In this document: positions 37,101 through 50,300 of the stretch, one piece after another
How the letters are laid out: every line of letters starts with the position of its first letter
Position numbering within the stretch: the stretch's first letter is position 1
Assembly: GCA_949987565.1 (NCBI GenBank)
Contig: OX465117.1
Span: forward strand, 310,001 to 374,000
Length of the DNA stretch: 64,000 nt
DNA from: Luidia sarsii
Taxonomy: Eukaryota > Echinodermata > Asteroidea > Paxillosida > Luidiidae
Reading direction: 5' to 3'
The notes under the pieces: model-generated
Databases searched by the model: none
The model's input: the letters and a program-made list of their open reading frames with translations, nothing else
What the model was told of the DNA's origin: nothing
Position numbers and translations under genes: made by a program

Positions 37101-40100
37101 TTGCACAAGCACAAGCACACACATGCTGCACACAAGTTGATTGTCTGGTACCTAGAGTCAATTCAATGCTATTGCACACTGAATGCAGGGGCAGTGGCTG
37201 TCTTATGCCCGGCCATTCCTCTATTGCTTAATGCACACAATGGAAACCTGCATGCATTCTGCCAATCTGTACACCCCTATTCCTCTATGCATGCAATTTG
37301 CAGTGTGCACTCTGATCACACTTGAATGCACAAATGAATATTGATTTATGGTATATTATATGCAAAGTTATCCAGCCATAATGTCATGAACAATCAGACA
37401 ATTTAACTGCTGTATTCTGCCTACCACTGCAGATATATCTAACTTCCAATACTTTCAAGTTCATGCAGCAATGCAATCAGTATTGTTTATATCAGTGAGA
37501 TTATCACTCAATACTATGTCCTTTCCAAAGTAAATTCCGCTGCAATTTCGACAATTAAAAGGGACTTGAAAGTTGAATGACAATCACACAGAAAGTTAGT
37601 TGGGATTTGAAATTAAGACCTCTAGGTTGGATTTCACAAAGCCTTACAATGCATCGTAACTCAACTTACGATGGATAACCCATCGTAAGTTGTGATACAC
37701 TGTATGGTTTCTGTGCCAGTTAGAAGTGATGAAATGTTTACAGATATTTTGTGACATATTTTGATCATGTTTTTTAAACATGTTTAGATGACATGCTAGC
37801 TGCGGAAACAATTTAAGTAAGTGTTATCATAGGTTTTGGTTTGATGGTGGCTGGTTGTGATCTTTGACCTCTGACCAGTTGTGACCTTCCCCTTTTTTTC
37901 TGGTAGGACTCTGGCGCAATCTTCCTCCTTCACGAGACGGATCCCATCTTCACTGAGTTGGAGTCGCACCAGGTGGCCCTGCAAGGCATGCAAGGAAGCA
38001 GTGCTGCTGGCTCCTTCCTGGACGAGGTCACCAAGTGGCAGAAACGCCTGCAGACTATTGAGGCAGTTCTGTCCACTTGGCTGGAGGTGCAGGAGAAGTG
38101 GGTGGAGCTTGAGGAGGTAATGTAGGCGTTGCTTAGATTGCCATCCCTTTAGTCAAGAAAAATCCTCTCTAAACCTGGCTACAAAAGTTGGGTATAACAC
38201 AAATTGCAAGCAACTTTTGTTTAAAATATATTTTTTTGCCCCAGTCCAGTCAAAGGTTTATTAGCCATTTCTATTTTTTTCCCTCAGTTAGTTTTTCCTC
38301 TTTTTTTTTAATAAACAAAAAAAATTCATAACAGAGTTAGCATACTAATAACATTTCAAATATTAGTGTAATCCTAATGTTTTCCCAATGGAAATCTGTA
38401 TTTTAAATGATTTCATGAAAGTAAACTGATTTGTAACTTGTCAGTTTTCCTTTTTTTCTGATTAATATGTGTCAAGGAAGAATGTGAAATGCAGGAAAAG
38501 TCATAATAAAATTGAAGTCTTATGCCTGTATTATTAAAAAAAAAAATGGAAAGAAAACTGACCAAGACCTTTACTTTTGCATACTGTACCAGCGCTCTTA
38601 CCATCTGAGCTATCCAGCCCTTACATGGTGGCCTTCCCAAATAGACATCTAGTGTTTGTATTTTTTACCTGACAGATCTTCAGTGGGTCTGACGTTAAGT
38701 CCTCTTTGAGTCACGAGGCCGGACTATTCAACTCGGCTAATCGTGACTTCCGTCTGCTGATGCGAGCATCGGAGAAGAATCCTAATGTGCTTCAGTGCTG
38801 CCAACGAAGAGGTTTGTGTCCAAACAAAAAGGGGTCAAATCGCCTTATTTTGCTCTTTTTATCAGTCATAAGAATCCCACAAAGTGCACTACTGTAATTG
38901 TTGCATTTTGTTGATTGCAGCAGGGTAAGAGTTAACAAAATCCCCACAGAATGCTTCTTAAGCTAGTCTTGTACACCAGCCACCATTTTCACTTCTGACC
39001 CACAGGGATCCTGAACATACTGGAGAAGATGAATACCAACCTGGAGATGTGCCGACGTTCCCTGATCCAGTACCTTGAGAAGAGACGACAGCGTTTCCCC
39101 AGATTCTACTTCTTGTCCATGGAGGATGTCCTGCACATCGTCTGCAATGGTGAGTGTCTAAATCAGCACCATAAGAGTTCAATGAATGGATAGATTGGCA
39201 CTTTCCATGCACAGGGACCACAAGCTGCAGGTAGGTGCGGGGAACAAGACCAAACTAACTGGTCAAAAGAGGGCCCCATCTTTTAAAAAAAACATCTAAA
39301 AAAAAACGATGTGAAATCAAACATTTAAAAAAAAATGACAACGTGAAATCAAACATTTAAAAGAAATATAACGACGTGAAATCAAACATTTAAAAAAAAT
39401 ATGACGACGTGAAATCAAACATTTAAAAAAATATGAAGACATGAAATCAAACATTAAAAAAAATATGAAGACATGAAATCAAACATTTGAAAAAAATATG
39501 ACGACGTGAAATCAAACATTTAAAAAAAATATGGCGACGTGAAATCAAACATTAAAAACAAAATATTACAAAGTGAAATCAAACATTTAACGCAACATTC
39601 ACAAAAAATATCATTAAACTCTTCAAAAGAGGGCGCATTTCAAGAGGCCTGGGGCATGTAAGACTCATCACAAGAGGGCGTGCTTCTAATCCACATACGT
39701 CATTTTGGATTCTGCCGATATACGGCTATAACAAAGGACCGCTATAACGAACAATAACAGACAAATTTGTCATCAGGAGGTATGACTAGTCTGAAGCAAG
39801 GCACAAACAAAATAAGATGAAGCTATACAAAAACTCATCTTTCTTTTTTTTTTCTTTCCCCCAGGCTATGACTTGAACCAGGTCAACCTGTATCTGCCCA
39901 AGCTGTTTGAGAATCTTGGCCGTCTGGAGTATGAGGAGAATCAGTCAGAAGCTGCAGAGTGTAGCTTCAACATCACAGGTCTCATCAGCAACATGGGAGA
40001 GAAGATGCCACTCAAACAGGTACTGCATCAATTGCATTGATCAGCTTATCTGTCACAACTTTTCAAGAAGTCAATGCCAATTAAAAAAACCAGGGATTTT

Positions 40101-43100
40101 TATTCCATCAACACCGAACATTTGACTGGGCTAGAATTTGATTCCAGCAGCGATTTCACAAAACTTCACGTAACTTGTGCAACATTTTGCTGCCTTTGCT
40201 GAATATTACCGAAAAGAGTCGTTGATGTGTAGTAATCATACGAGGACCAAGGGTTAATTGAAAAGCTGATGATCTTAAAGAACTAGAACAAAGTAAAGAG
40301 TTCTGGGAGATATTCAGGGGTAGGACCATGGAGAATTGTGGAGAAGATGAGCAAATAATAGAATGTTATTGTTTTTCCACACTCAGGTTGTGTCGTGCGA
40401 TGGTCCCATAGAGAATTGGTTGTCCAACCTCTTACCAGCCATCAGGATGTCCTTACAGGTCCAGTTATCTTCAGCCCTGGGTAATGAGACCCTAGAACCC
40501 CCGGGTACTCCAAGGCGGGCAGACAGGGAGATCCATAGCGCTGGGGCTCGGAGGGTGACCGTCGGCAAGGATGAACGCAAAGGTACGACTATTATGTAAT
40601 GTACTGCATAGTAGTAGGCCTCCGTCAACCAGTGTTGACCATGGGTAATGTGCTCTAGCAATTAGTCAAATTTAATCTAACAAACAAAGGAAAAACTGAC
40701 TACGGACTTTTGAACAAATTAAAAAATTGAGTAAGAAAACTTTGATTGGTCAAAGTCAAATTTAGTGATAGATCTTCAGGGGCTATTGTAAGTAAAGATT
40801 ACTGGGACCAGTGTAGCATGACACATGAATGAAACTTCCTGTGTGTACAATGATCATACATGCATCATGAATGGGTCTTTGAATTGTTGCTTACAGGTAC
40901 TGCCAGGAGTCGAGCTGGTAGTCGTACAGGCAGTCGCACGCACCGTCCAAGCACCCGGGACTCCCAGGACAGTCGTCCCCATGGTTACGATGGTCGCCAT
41001 GGTCCCACCTCCTGGATGCTGGATCATGTGACCGAGGTGGTTCACCTAGCAACGCAGATTCAGATCACGGAGCAGACGGAGAAGTGTCTGAAGCTATTGG
41101 AGTCTGGTGACAAGCAAGCCATGAAGGTATGAAAGCCATCCACATCAGATGGGCCTAGGCTAGGCAAGACTAGAATAAACTACACTGTAGTCTAAACCAG
41201 ACCAGTCCAGTGCAAACCAGTGCAGTCCAGGTTGGTTTGGACTAGACTAGAATAAACTAGTCCAAACCAGTCCAGTGCAAACCAGTGCAAACCAGTGCAA
41301 ACCAGTGCAGTCAAGGTTGGTTTGGCCTAGACTGACTAGAATGAACTAGTCCAAACCAGTCCAGTCCAGTGCAAACCAGTTCATTCCTGGTTGGTTTGGA
41401 CTAGACTAGAATAAACTAGTCCAAACCAGTCAATTCCAGTTCAGTCCAGTGCATTTAATATTGCAGGCTAATCAAGATTAGATTAAACAGACCAGAATAG
41501 GCCTGTCAAGATCAGTCCAGTCCAGCCCAGTCCTGTGTATTCAATGCTAGATTAGACTGAACCACAGTAGCTGAGTAGATCAAGTGTAGACTAGGCCAGT
41601 CAATTATGAATCAATTCGACTAAACTGGCTTATCGTTTTCTAGGCAAGTTGGAACTACACTAGATCAGACCAGTTCAGTCCAATCCAAGCTAATCTGGCA
41701 TAGACCAGTTCTGTGTAGTCACGTCGTGTCCAGGCTTGTCAAATCTAGATCAGTTCCATCCAGTCCAGCCTAGTCCAATCCAAGCTAATCTGGCATAGAC
41801 CAGTTCTGTGTAGTCAAGTCGTGTCCAGGCTTGTCAAATCTAGATCAGTTCCATCCAGTCCTGCCTAGTCTAGTCCAAACAGATAAACACGATTTATTCA
41901 GTAATAATGAGTTACATGATTATCCCATGTGGTTTAGGATACTATTGAGAAAGTGAAGGCCAGCATCCAGGCAGCTGTGGTCATGCTGAAGGGAGTGGAA
42001 GACGAGAACGAGAGAAAGGCTCGTCTTGAGAAGGACAAGCGGAAGAAAGAAGGTAGGTTCTGTCAAGAGCTAGCCTTTTTGACCCAGAACTTGGACAGCT
42101 TTGATATACTGGCTCTTCTCCGAGCAAACCTCACTCTGGAAATAAATAATGCACATATGGTACCACTGCAAACCTCGTATGATGTATATCCACCATGCAA
42201 ACCTTCCTAATCACATCTGGAGTTACCGCCTCATCTAAGAGCCACACTAAGACTGCGTCTGAATTAATTGGCTACGGCTTGAAAGTACACACGGGTCTAT
42301 AGAAGTCATCAACAAGCAGCTGCAGCCAGTTCCCATAGGGTTGCGTGTTACTGCAAGCCGCAGCCAATACATTCAGATGCAGCCTTATAAAGAGATTGTA
42401 CAAATACATGCAAATTTCTTACATTGTGAACTCACAAACCTTCAAAATTCTCAGCTAGAGTAACCACATCCTGCATGCAATTTTTAAATTAATCGTGAAT
42501 TTTTTGCTGTTTTTTTTTGAAATTCTCTGCCCAATTTAGCGGCTGCTATGCGTGAATCTGAGCTGACCAGTGTCATGGATACAGGCACGGTTGTCTCTAA
42601 CGCTGGACGGCAGAGCTCGCAGTCCTACAAGAACTCCCAGTGGAGCCTAAACAACGACGTAGCTGCCCCCGGCAACCAGCCCACCATCGCTGAGGAAGGC
42701 AGTACTCTGTCTGGTCAGCAGGCTGAGGAAGGGGCGGAGCCAGGTAAGCCACGCCCCCCCCTAATTAAAGGCCCAATACAACATTGGGAAGATCGGATAC
42801 CATCAATGTCCACAGATTTCCTTCTTATGTACACAGTTTGTAGATAGAATCCTCATGATGAAATCTTACAGTCTTGGATGCTGTACTTTTCGAGAAATCT
42901 TCACTTAAACATCGACAAACAGTTTATTAACAGTTTTATGTAATAGATTTATTAATAGTTTTTACTTAAATAGTCTATTACTTGTCTTGTTCACAGTCAA
43001 CAATAAACCTCTGGATACCATGAAGGTCGTCTTGCCTCCCGAGAGGCCAAAGGTCAAGGTCAAAGTTGAGGAGAAGATTGACAAGAGTGAGCTGCACCTG

Positions 43101-46100
43101 ATGCTGTTTCCGGGTCAGATCCAGAAAATCAGTAACCTGATTACATTACTGGCACACCAGAGAGACCTTCTACAAAGGTAGGAAGACTAGCTGATAGGCT
43201 CAGTGCTTGATTTCATCAATGAGTGATAGACAGAAGCATATGACTAACTTACTATGCATCGTGAGGTGGGATGGATTGTAAAGCTTTATGAAATGAGATT
43301 GGAAGGTTTGCATGATGAGAATAGCAGGAGTAATAGGTTTGCAGTGACACCATGTACAATTCTCTTTTGTGAGTACATGTATGTATGGTTCTGAACTGGA
43401 GGAACTTGACATTTTGAATAGTGTACTCTGTTTGTCCTCTGAAAAGAACCAACTTGTCTTCAGATGTCTCCTTAAGTGTCTCCTGAAGATGAACAGAGCT
43501 GTTAGAAACGTCGAGTTCCTCTGGTTCTTTTCAGAACCACACATTCGCTGTAGCAGTGGGTGCTTTTACTTTTGTGGTAGCCCCCAGGCAGAAGCCACTG
43601 CCATCGGATTGTCTTTGCTTTTGACTTGATTTCATTGGGATTTTGATCGTAGATTGACGGATAAGCAGGCTGAGATCAAGGGATCTCTGATGGATTCCTT
43701 TGAGTGGCGTGCTCATCTTCGCTATCTCTGGAATGAGACCAGCCACACACTCTCTGTCAAGGTAAGTCATACAACAATGCTGACAATTTCTTAGTGACTG
43801 TAATGACCCAAATCTCAAAAACTAAGAGAATCTGAAATTTCAGTAATAGCAGTATCTTTCTCAAAGGCAGAATGACAAGGATGAGAATAGACAGCTAGGA
43901 AGGACAAGAAGTAATAAGACATGGATTGCAGAAGTTTGATAAGGAATGAAATCTGGTTGGCAAATCTGCGTGAGATTGAAGGGAAGGGCAATGATGAGTA
44001 GGGAAGGGAAGAAAGAAGGGAAGATCAAAGGGTAAAGATCAAATGGAAGTCAAGAGTGTTAGAAATTGAGATTTGAAGGTTTTCATGGTGAAAAAAGCAG
44101 AATTAATAGGTTTGCAGTAACACCTTGCGAAATTCTCTTGTGAGTATGTTTGGTTCTGAAAAGAACCTGAGGAACTCTATTATTGCAATATAAATGCAAT
44201 ATGATAAGATATGGCATAAGTCAGACTATTCTTGTGCCATTTGAAACAGTGTATCTCTTAAATCTGTCAATAACTTGGAGGAAAGTTAGCCTTTCAGGTA
44301 AGTAGCTTATAGGTAAATTTTGTTCATGTTACTGACTACGACAGTTATGTATAACTTGTTTGTGTTTTGTCCACAGTTGCTTGATAACACCTTTGACTAT
44401 GGCTTTGAGTACATGGGATCAGTCAGTCGGCTAGTCCTTACTCCAGCCACGGAGCGTGTCTTTCTGTCCATGGCTCAAGCCGTCAAAGCTCACATGGCTG
44501 GACTCTGCGTAGGACCCTCTGTAAGTCCCCACTAATCAATGGCTTCAAAAGTTACACAAAGTATCGCCAACTTTGCCGACTTTATTTGACGCAAATGATG
44601 TACATTTCAAAGATTTAGAGGCCCAGAGTTAAATTTCATGGAATCCGTTACGGCATAATTCTGTGCTTATGGGCAGCGTTTAGCGTATATCTATTTCATG
44701 GAATCCGTTAGCAAGACTTTCGTCGCTTGAAATACCAAACCATAAGCAAAAAGTATCAGCTATGGTAAGCGAAGATTTTTTGCTGACGGATTCCATGAAA
44801 TTAAACCCTGGTGTTTCAAATCTTGTAGAACCTTTCTCTAAGGCAGAAAAACAAGGATGCAAAAACTATTAGGTAGAAGAAGGAAGATAAGATAGATATT
44901 ACAATGCTTGAACCAAAGAGGGCAGCAAACCATTGCACCACTAGCTCGAGAAATCTCTGGTATAGTACGACTTTGGCTTTGAGAAAGATCCTGCTAGGAT
45001 CGAAACGTCAGGCCCTCTAACTTTTGAGAAAAGAAAGTAAACAAGGGTTGAAAGAAGTGTTTAACATGATTTTGTTTGTTCAATACTTTTCTCCATATTT
45101 TCTCTGAGCAGTGGAATGGGAGACTGGAGTTGGTTCAGGAGATGGGGCGGATTCTAGGACAGCCGTTGTACCTCTTCAACTGCTCCAGGACCACTGACTC
45201 ACAGATGCTTGCTGACATCTTCAGAGGTCTTGCATCTACCGGTAAGACCTGATATCAAATAAGAATTCCTTATCAAACCATCGGTAAGATTTGAATCAAA
45301 GGAGAATTGTAACATCTCAGTACAGTGGAATGTCGCTTTGCAAACACCAATATACCAAACATTCAGCTATGACAAACATGCCCTTTGGCTCCTGATTTTT
45401 GTATAAAAAATATGTGGCTACAACTGCTATAACGAACGACCGCTATACCGAACAATTTTAATGGAACCTGCTTGGATCGAAACGCCTTCGCCTTTGAGAA
45501 AGGTCCTGCTAGGATCGAAACATCAGGCCCTCTAACTTGTGAGATTTGTATATTGCAGGTCATTTTAGTCAGTCAGCAGTTTGCAACATTTTTTGTATTC
45601 AAAGGATTGAGGGTTCATTCCTAGAAGGACCTTTCTGAAAGACAGAATGAGAACAAAGTAGTATCAAAGGAAAGGCAATAAAAAAAAATAAAAAAAAATA
45701 AAAAAAAATCAATTTTTTTGTATCTACTTCATGTAATCCATTTCATCAATCTCCATGTTTTCCAACGATTTCATGAAACTGATTGCTGGTCTAACCGTTG
45801 GTTCCGTGTTTCTTTCTCCTATGCAGGAGCCTGGGTGTGTTTCAATAACCTGGCACATATCCCGCCCCCTGTCCTAAGCATCTTTTCTCAGCTCCTCCAA
45901 AGCTTCCTGGATGCGGTGCGCATGGGCAAGTCGGCCACCGTCTTCCCCTTCCAGACTGAAGAGGTCGCGGTCAATGCCAACGGCGTCTGCTTTGCCACCC
46001 TGGATAGCGCCATCCGACTACCGGGCGGGGCCACAGCTCCGTCGTCCGCGGCAACAGCCGGGCGTGTCATCCTCAACTCCGCCCCCGTTCTCCTCCCCGG

Positions 46101-47231
46101 AGAGTTGACGAAGTTGTTTCGGACCATCTCGGCGTTAGACGTGGATTTCCGTGTGGCCTTGGAAGCCATGCTTCTCAGCCAAGGTAAAAGTTATGAAGCA
46201 ACTGGTAGGCCTAATCTAATGGAGCTTCCTAAAGGCCCTATACAACATTGCTAAAGGTCAAAAGATTGGCACACTTTGTGTGTTAAACATTCCAAAAAAG
46301 AAAGGGTTTTAGTTCAAGTGGTGATCTGAAAAAGTAGAAAAAGGCAAAAAAACGTTGCTGTTTTCGCACCATTCTGTAGTGTAAGAATAGTTTATGACTC
46401 GCGAGTCATAAACTATTTGTCGATGTTTGAGTGAAAATTTCTCAAAAAGTACAGCATCCCAGACCGTAAGATTTCAACATGAGGATTGTATCATGACCGT
46501 CTACAAACCGTGTAAATTAGAAGGAAATCTGTGGACATCGATGTTTCCTGAGCTTCCTAATGTTGTATTGAGCCTTTAAGCAAATGTTGGCCATTTCAGA
46601 CTGTAGGCAGTACGCTACAATTTTCTCTGACTTCTAAATATTTTCCTGATTTTCTTTTTTCCCCAAGGATTCACCCAGGCTGTTGTGTTGTCACAGAAAG
46701 TTGTCTCCTTGCGAGAGATGTACACACAAATGATACCAAACGTGTTCTTCACTATGAAAGATGTCAAACTTGGTAAGCAAAGATGATTTCTCTTGTTTTA
46801 TACCAAGCCCAAACCCATCAGCTACAGTCAAACTTGCCAAACAGCGTTGATGGGAAATCAAACAATCTCACGAATGCATAAACACACAGCATAAGAGCAC
46901 ACACAGCATCACTTTTGCTCATGAATATTGAAATTCTCATTAGCATGAAAACTGAAAACTTGCATATACACCCCAGAACGAGTGTGAAAAACAGTTTGGA
47001 ACATTACAAAGCAGTTCTGTTGCATGGATGTAAGTGATAACATGTCTATTGCAGAGACCCTTTAAAGTAACTGAGCAGTTTGCAACATTTTTTTTTCACA
47101 ACATAATTTTGGTTATTTTTTTGAACAAGTTAAATGAATATCCTTCATTGTGGACTTTTGATGTGAAGCTATACTTTGTGGAAGAATAAATGGGTTTTGT
47201 GGAAAGATGTATTGAGGGATTGATTGTATTG

Positions 47232-47267
<36 letters not shown>

Positions 47268-47287
47268 CTGATTGATTGATTGATCGG

Positions 47288-47328
<41 letters not shown>

Positions 47329-50300
47329 CGGTTGATTGATTGATTGATTGATTGATTGATCGGTTGATTGATTGAATTGTTGATTGATTGATTGATTGAT
47401 TGATTGATTTTGCAGGAATGGACTCGTCTGAGGACTGCAGGGGTTGGAGTATTCAGAGTACTCGTAGCATCGTCACAGAGGCTGGGGATATCCTTGATCA
47501 ACTACTTATACTTCAGATGGCTGAGGAACATGAACGAGGTATGATAGACTGAGACAAGGCATAAGCCTCCATCCCTATTACTGGTACATGTAAACTGCCA
47601 GTTAAGGCTGACAAAAACTTGATTTGAACCAGGACGCATATTTCATGTTAGTATTCTCTAAGTACATTAAATTCCTAAAATTTAGTGGGCCTGACGTTTC
47701 GATCCTAGCAGGACCTTTCTCAAAGGCAGAGAAAGGTCCCACTAAACGACAGGCCCACTAAATTTTAGATTTACATTTTGGTAATTTTAGTCAGTAAGCA
47801 GTTTGCAACATTTTTGTATATCACCTTACATTAAATTCCTCTGATATTTCCATCGTTCATCTTCTGTCCCCACAGCCCTTATCAATGCCGAGTCTCTAGA
47901 GGACATTGCTGAAGTTCCAAGTGACACGCCTGAAAAAGGTAATCATTTTCTAACCTTTAATTATTATTTTTTTTCAGAAAAAACTTTTAAATGGTTGATT
48001 ATCAAAAGAAAACCCCTTTAAACCCAATTTCAAACTGGTTGAGGTATGAAAAATACTACAGTAATGAATCTTAATTGACGTTTAAAAATACCATAATAAT
48101 GTGATTAATTATTTAAAAAAATTGTTTTTCAGGTGCCAGTGAGCTTCCTGAGAGTATGACTAAGTACGAGATGGAGGCAGTGGTGACCGCGTTGCGTAAT
48201 AACTTCATGCCCCGTCTCCATGGTAGCGACGCGGACATGTTTGTCAGCATTGTGCAAGACGTCTTCCCTGATGTGCGCTTACCCATGGGGTTTGGTGGGG
48301 CAGACGAGGCAGGCAAGAAGGAAGGTACGTGACAGAGATGACATTGGCAATGGCGTCAATCATGACAATGACAAAAAGGTGTGAATAATGACAATAATAG
48401 CAATGATGACAATGACAAAAAGGTGTGAATAATGACAATAATAGCAATGATGACAATGACAAAAAGGTGTGAATAATGACGATAATAGCAATGATGACAA
48501 TGACAAAAAGATGTGATAATGACAATAATAGCAAGGGGGTCAATCATGACAATGAAAAAAAAATGTAAATAATGTCAATTTTGACAAAAATGTGAGTGAA
48601 AACTTCACAAACAATACGAGATACAGCAACATTTACCATGAAAACTAACAATCACACATTGACCTTTGACCCTTTGGCAGGTCCACTGAGCATGAATACG
48701 CCAGTGGTTAGCACTCACCCAGCCTCAACGGCCGCCCAGCTAATCAGTCCCCTAGGTGCGCAGGACAAGCACCCGCTGGACAACGTCCACTCGGCCATCG
48801 CCGTGGCAACCAGTGAGCTTGGTCTTCTGCCAGGGAGGGTGTTCCAGGCCCGCGTGGCTCAACTGGCCCAGCTAACCGACACTCACCAAACGGTAAGGCC
48901 AGTAGTGACCACAGTCCTCATCAAAAATGTTAAGACTTGTTATTATTACTACCTGACTGGTCTAACCACATAAACAGTGTTCCTGCCTAAACCCCTATCA
49001 CACTAAACAAATCAGACCACTGCGCATTAGCAGAGTAAATTGTCAATGACAACTCCTCCAAAAGATAAAACCCAAACAAACTATATACCAGTGGAAAGAG
49101 TATGAAATTTACTTCATTATGATACCAGAAAATCTACAATATAAATCATATCAACAATGAATGGGATAACACCATCATTTTAAAAACTTAAAAATTGACC
49201 ACGGAATTTCATCTACTTCGGCATTTGTAGCTTCTGTTTCTTCTGTTATTAAGGATGACATGATTCTTACCTTTTAAAATCTTATTTTTAAACAAAGGAA
49301 AGACAATTGATGAGGAGGATGCTTGACTTGTAAAGTCTAAGCTGCCAGTGAGGATTGTATTAGAATAAATCATATTTCTGTGACAGTATAGCAAAAGCAC
49401 CGGAAAGCGGGAGTCGCAGGATGCGGGTTCGAATCCTGCCCGAGCTGCCTGATTTTTTTTCATCAGGCATCGGGCAAAGCATTGAGCATTCAGTGTTTAT
49501 CACGTTGAGCAGGGCAAACCCTCATTGAAAAAAAAAAATTGCTTGAAATCTAGGTACATGTGAATGTAGATATCACACTTTTCATTGATTTGTTAGACTT
49601 AAAAACATGTATTTCTAGTTTTCGTCCCATTGAATTAAATCTGCGGCCCAAGCATTGCTTCAATAAAGCCACTCAAAGATCTCTGCACCTTTCTCCATGG
49701 ATGTAGGTGATAGTGGTAGGGCCGGCAGGCTGTGGTAAGAGTGAGTGTATCAAGACGTTAGTCAGTGCTCATCGTGAGATGGGTAAGGTAGTCACCGCTC
49801 AGAGAATCTTCACCCAGGCCGTTGAGTCCCAAGAACTGCTAGGCTATGCCGATCCCAAAAACAAGTAAGTCCCAATTGATTGTGTTCATACGACCTGTGT
49901 CATTTGTTTTGTATAACCAAGTCAAATATAAGCTGCCCATTCACCCATCATGTGCACAGCACAATCAAAACTTAACTTTTCTTAGTGTTGGATGATTTAT
50001 TCTTTGCCTATTAAGATGGCAGCATATTATTTTCAAGTTCTATTAACTTAATATTAATTAATTAATATTGGTTCTCTGCCTTTGAGAAAGGTCCTGCTAG
50101 GATTGAAACGTAAGGCCCACTGAATTTTGAAACGAAATAAATAAAAAAAAAAGTGTTGCAAACTGCTCACTGACTAAAATGATCTGCAATACATGAATCT
50201 TTTAAGTTAGAGGGCCTGACGTTTAGTTCCTAGCAGGACTTTTCTCAAAGGCAAACTGACAAGGACATACACAGACAGTTAGGGGAAGGAAAACCCTGAC

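Noticed and set aside
39285..39598. CRISPR-like regular array
   Set aside because: Direct repeats without unique spacers, in an intron of an animal gene; an ordinary tandem repeat.
45718..46254. 178-codon ORF
   Set aside because: Contains true exon 43 but starts in intron; the acceptor at 45826 fits the dynein frame.
47169..47501. Asn-Gln-Ser-Ile repeat ORF on the minus strand
   Set aside because: Translation of the GATT microsatellite.
48244..48547. HCHHCYY-type ORFs on the minus strand
   Set aside because: Translation of the 57-bp tandem array.
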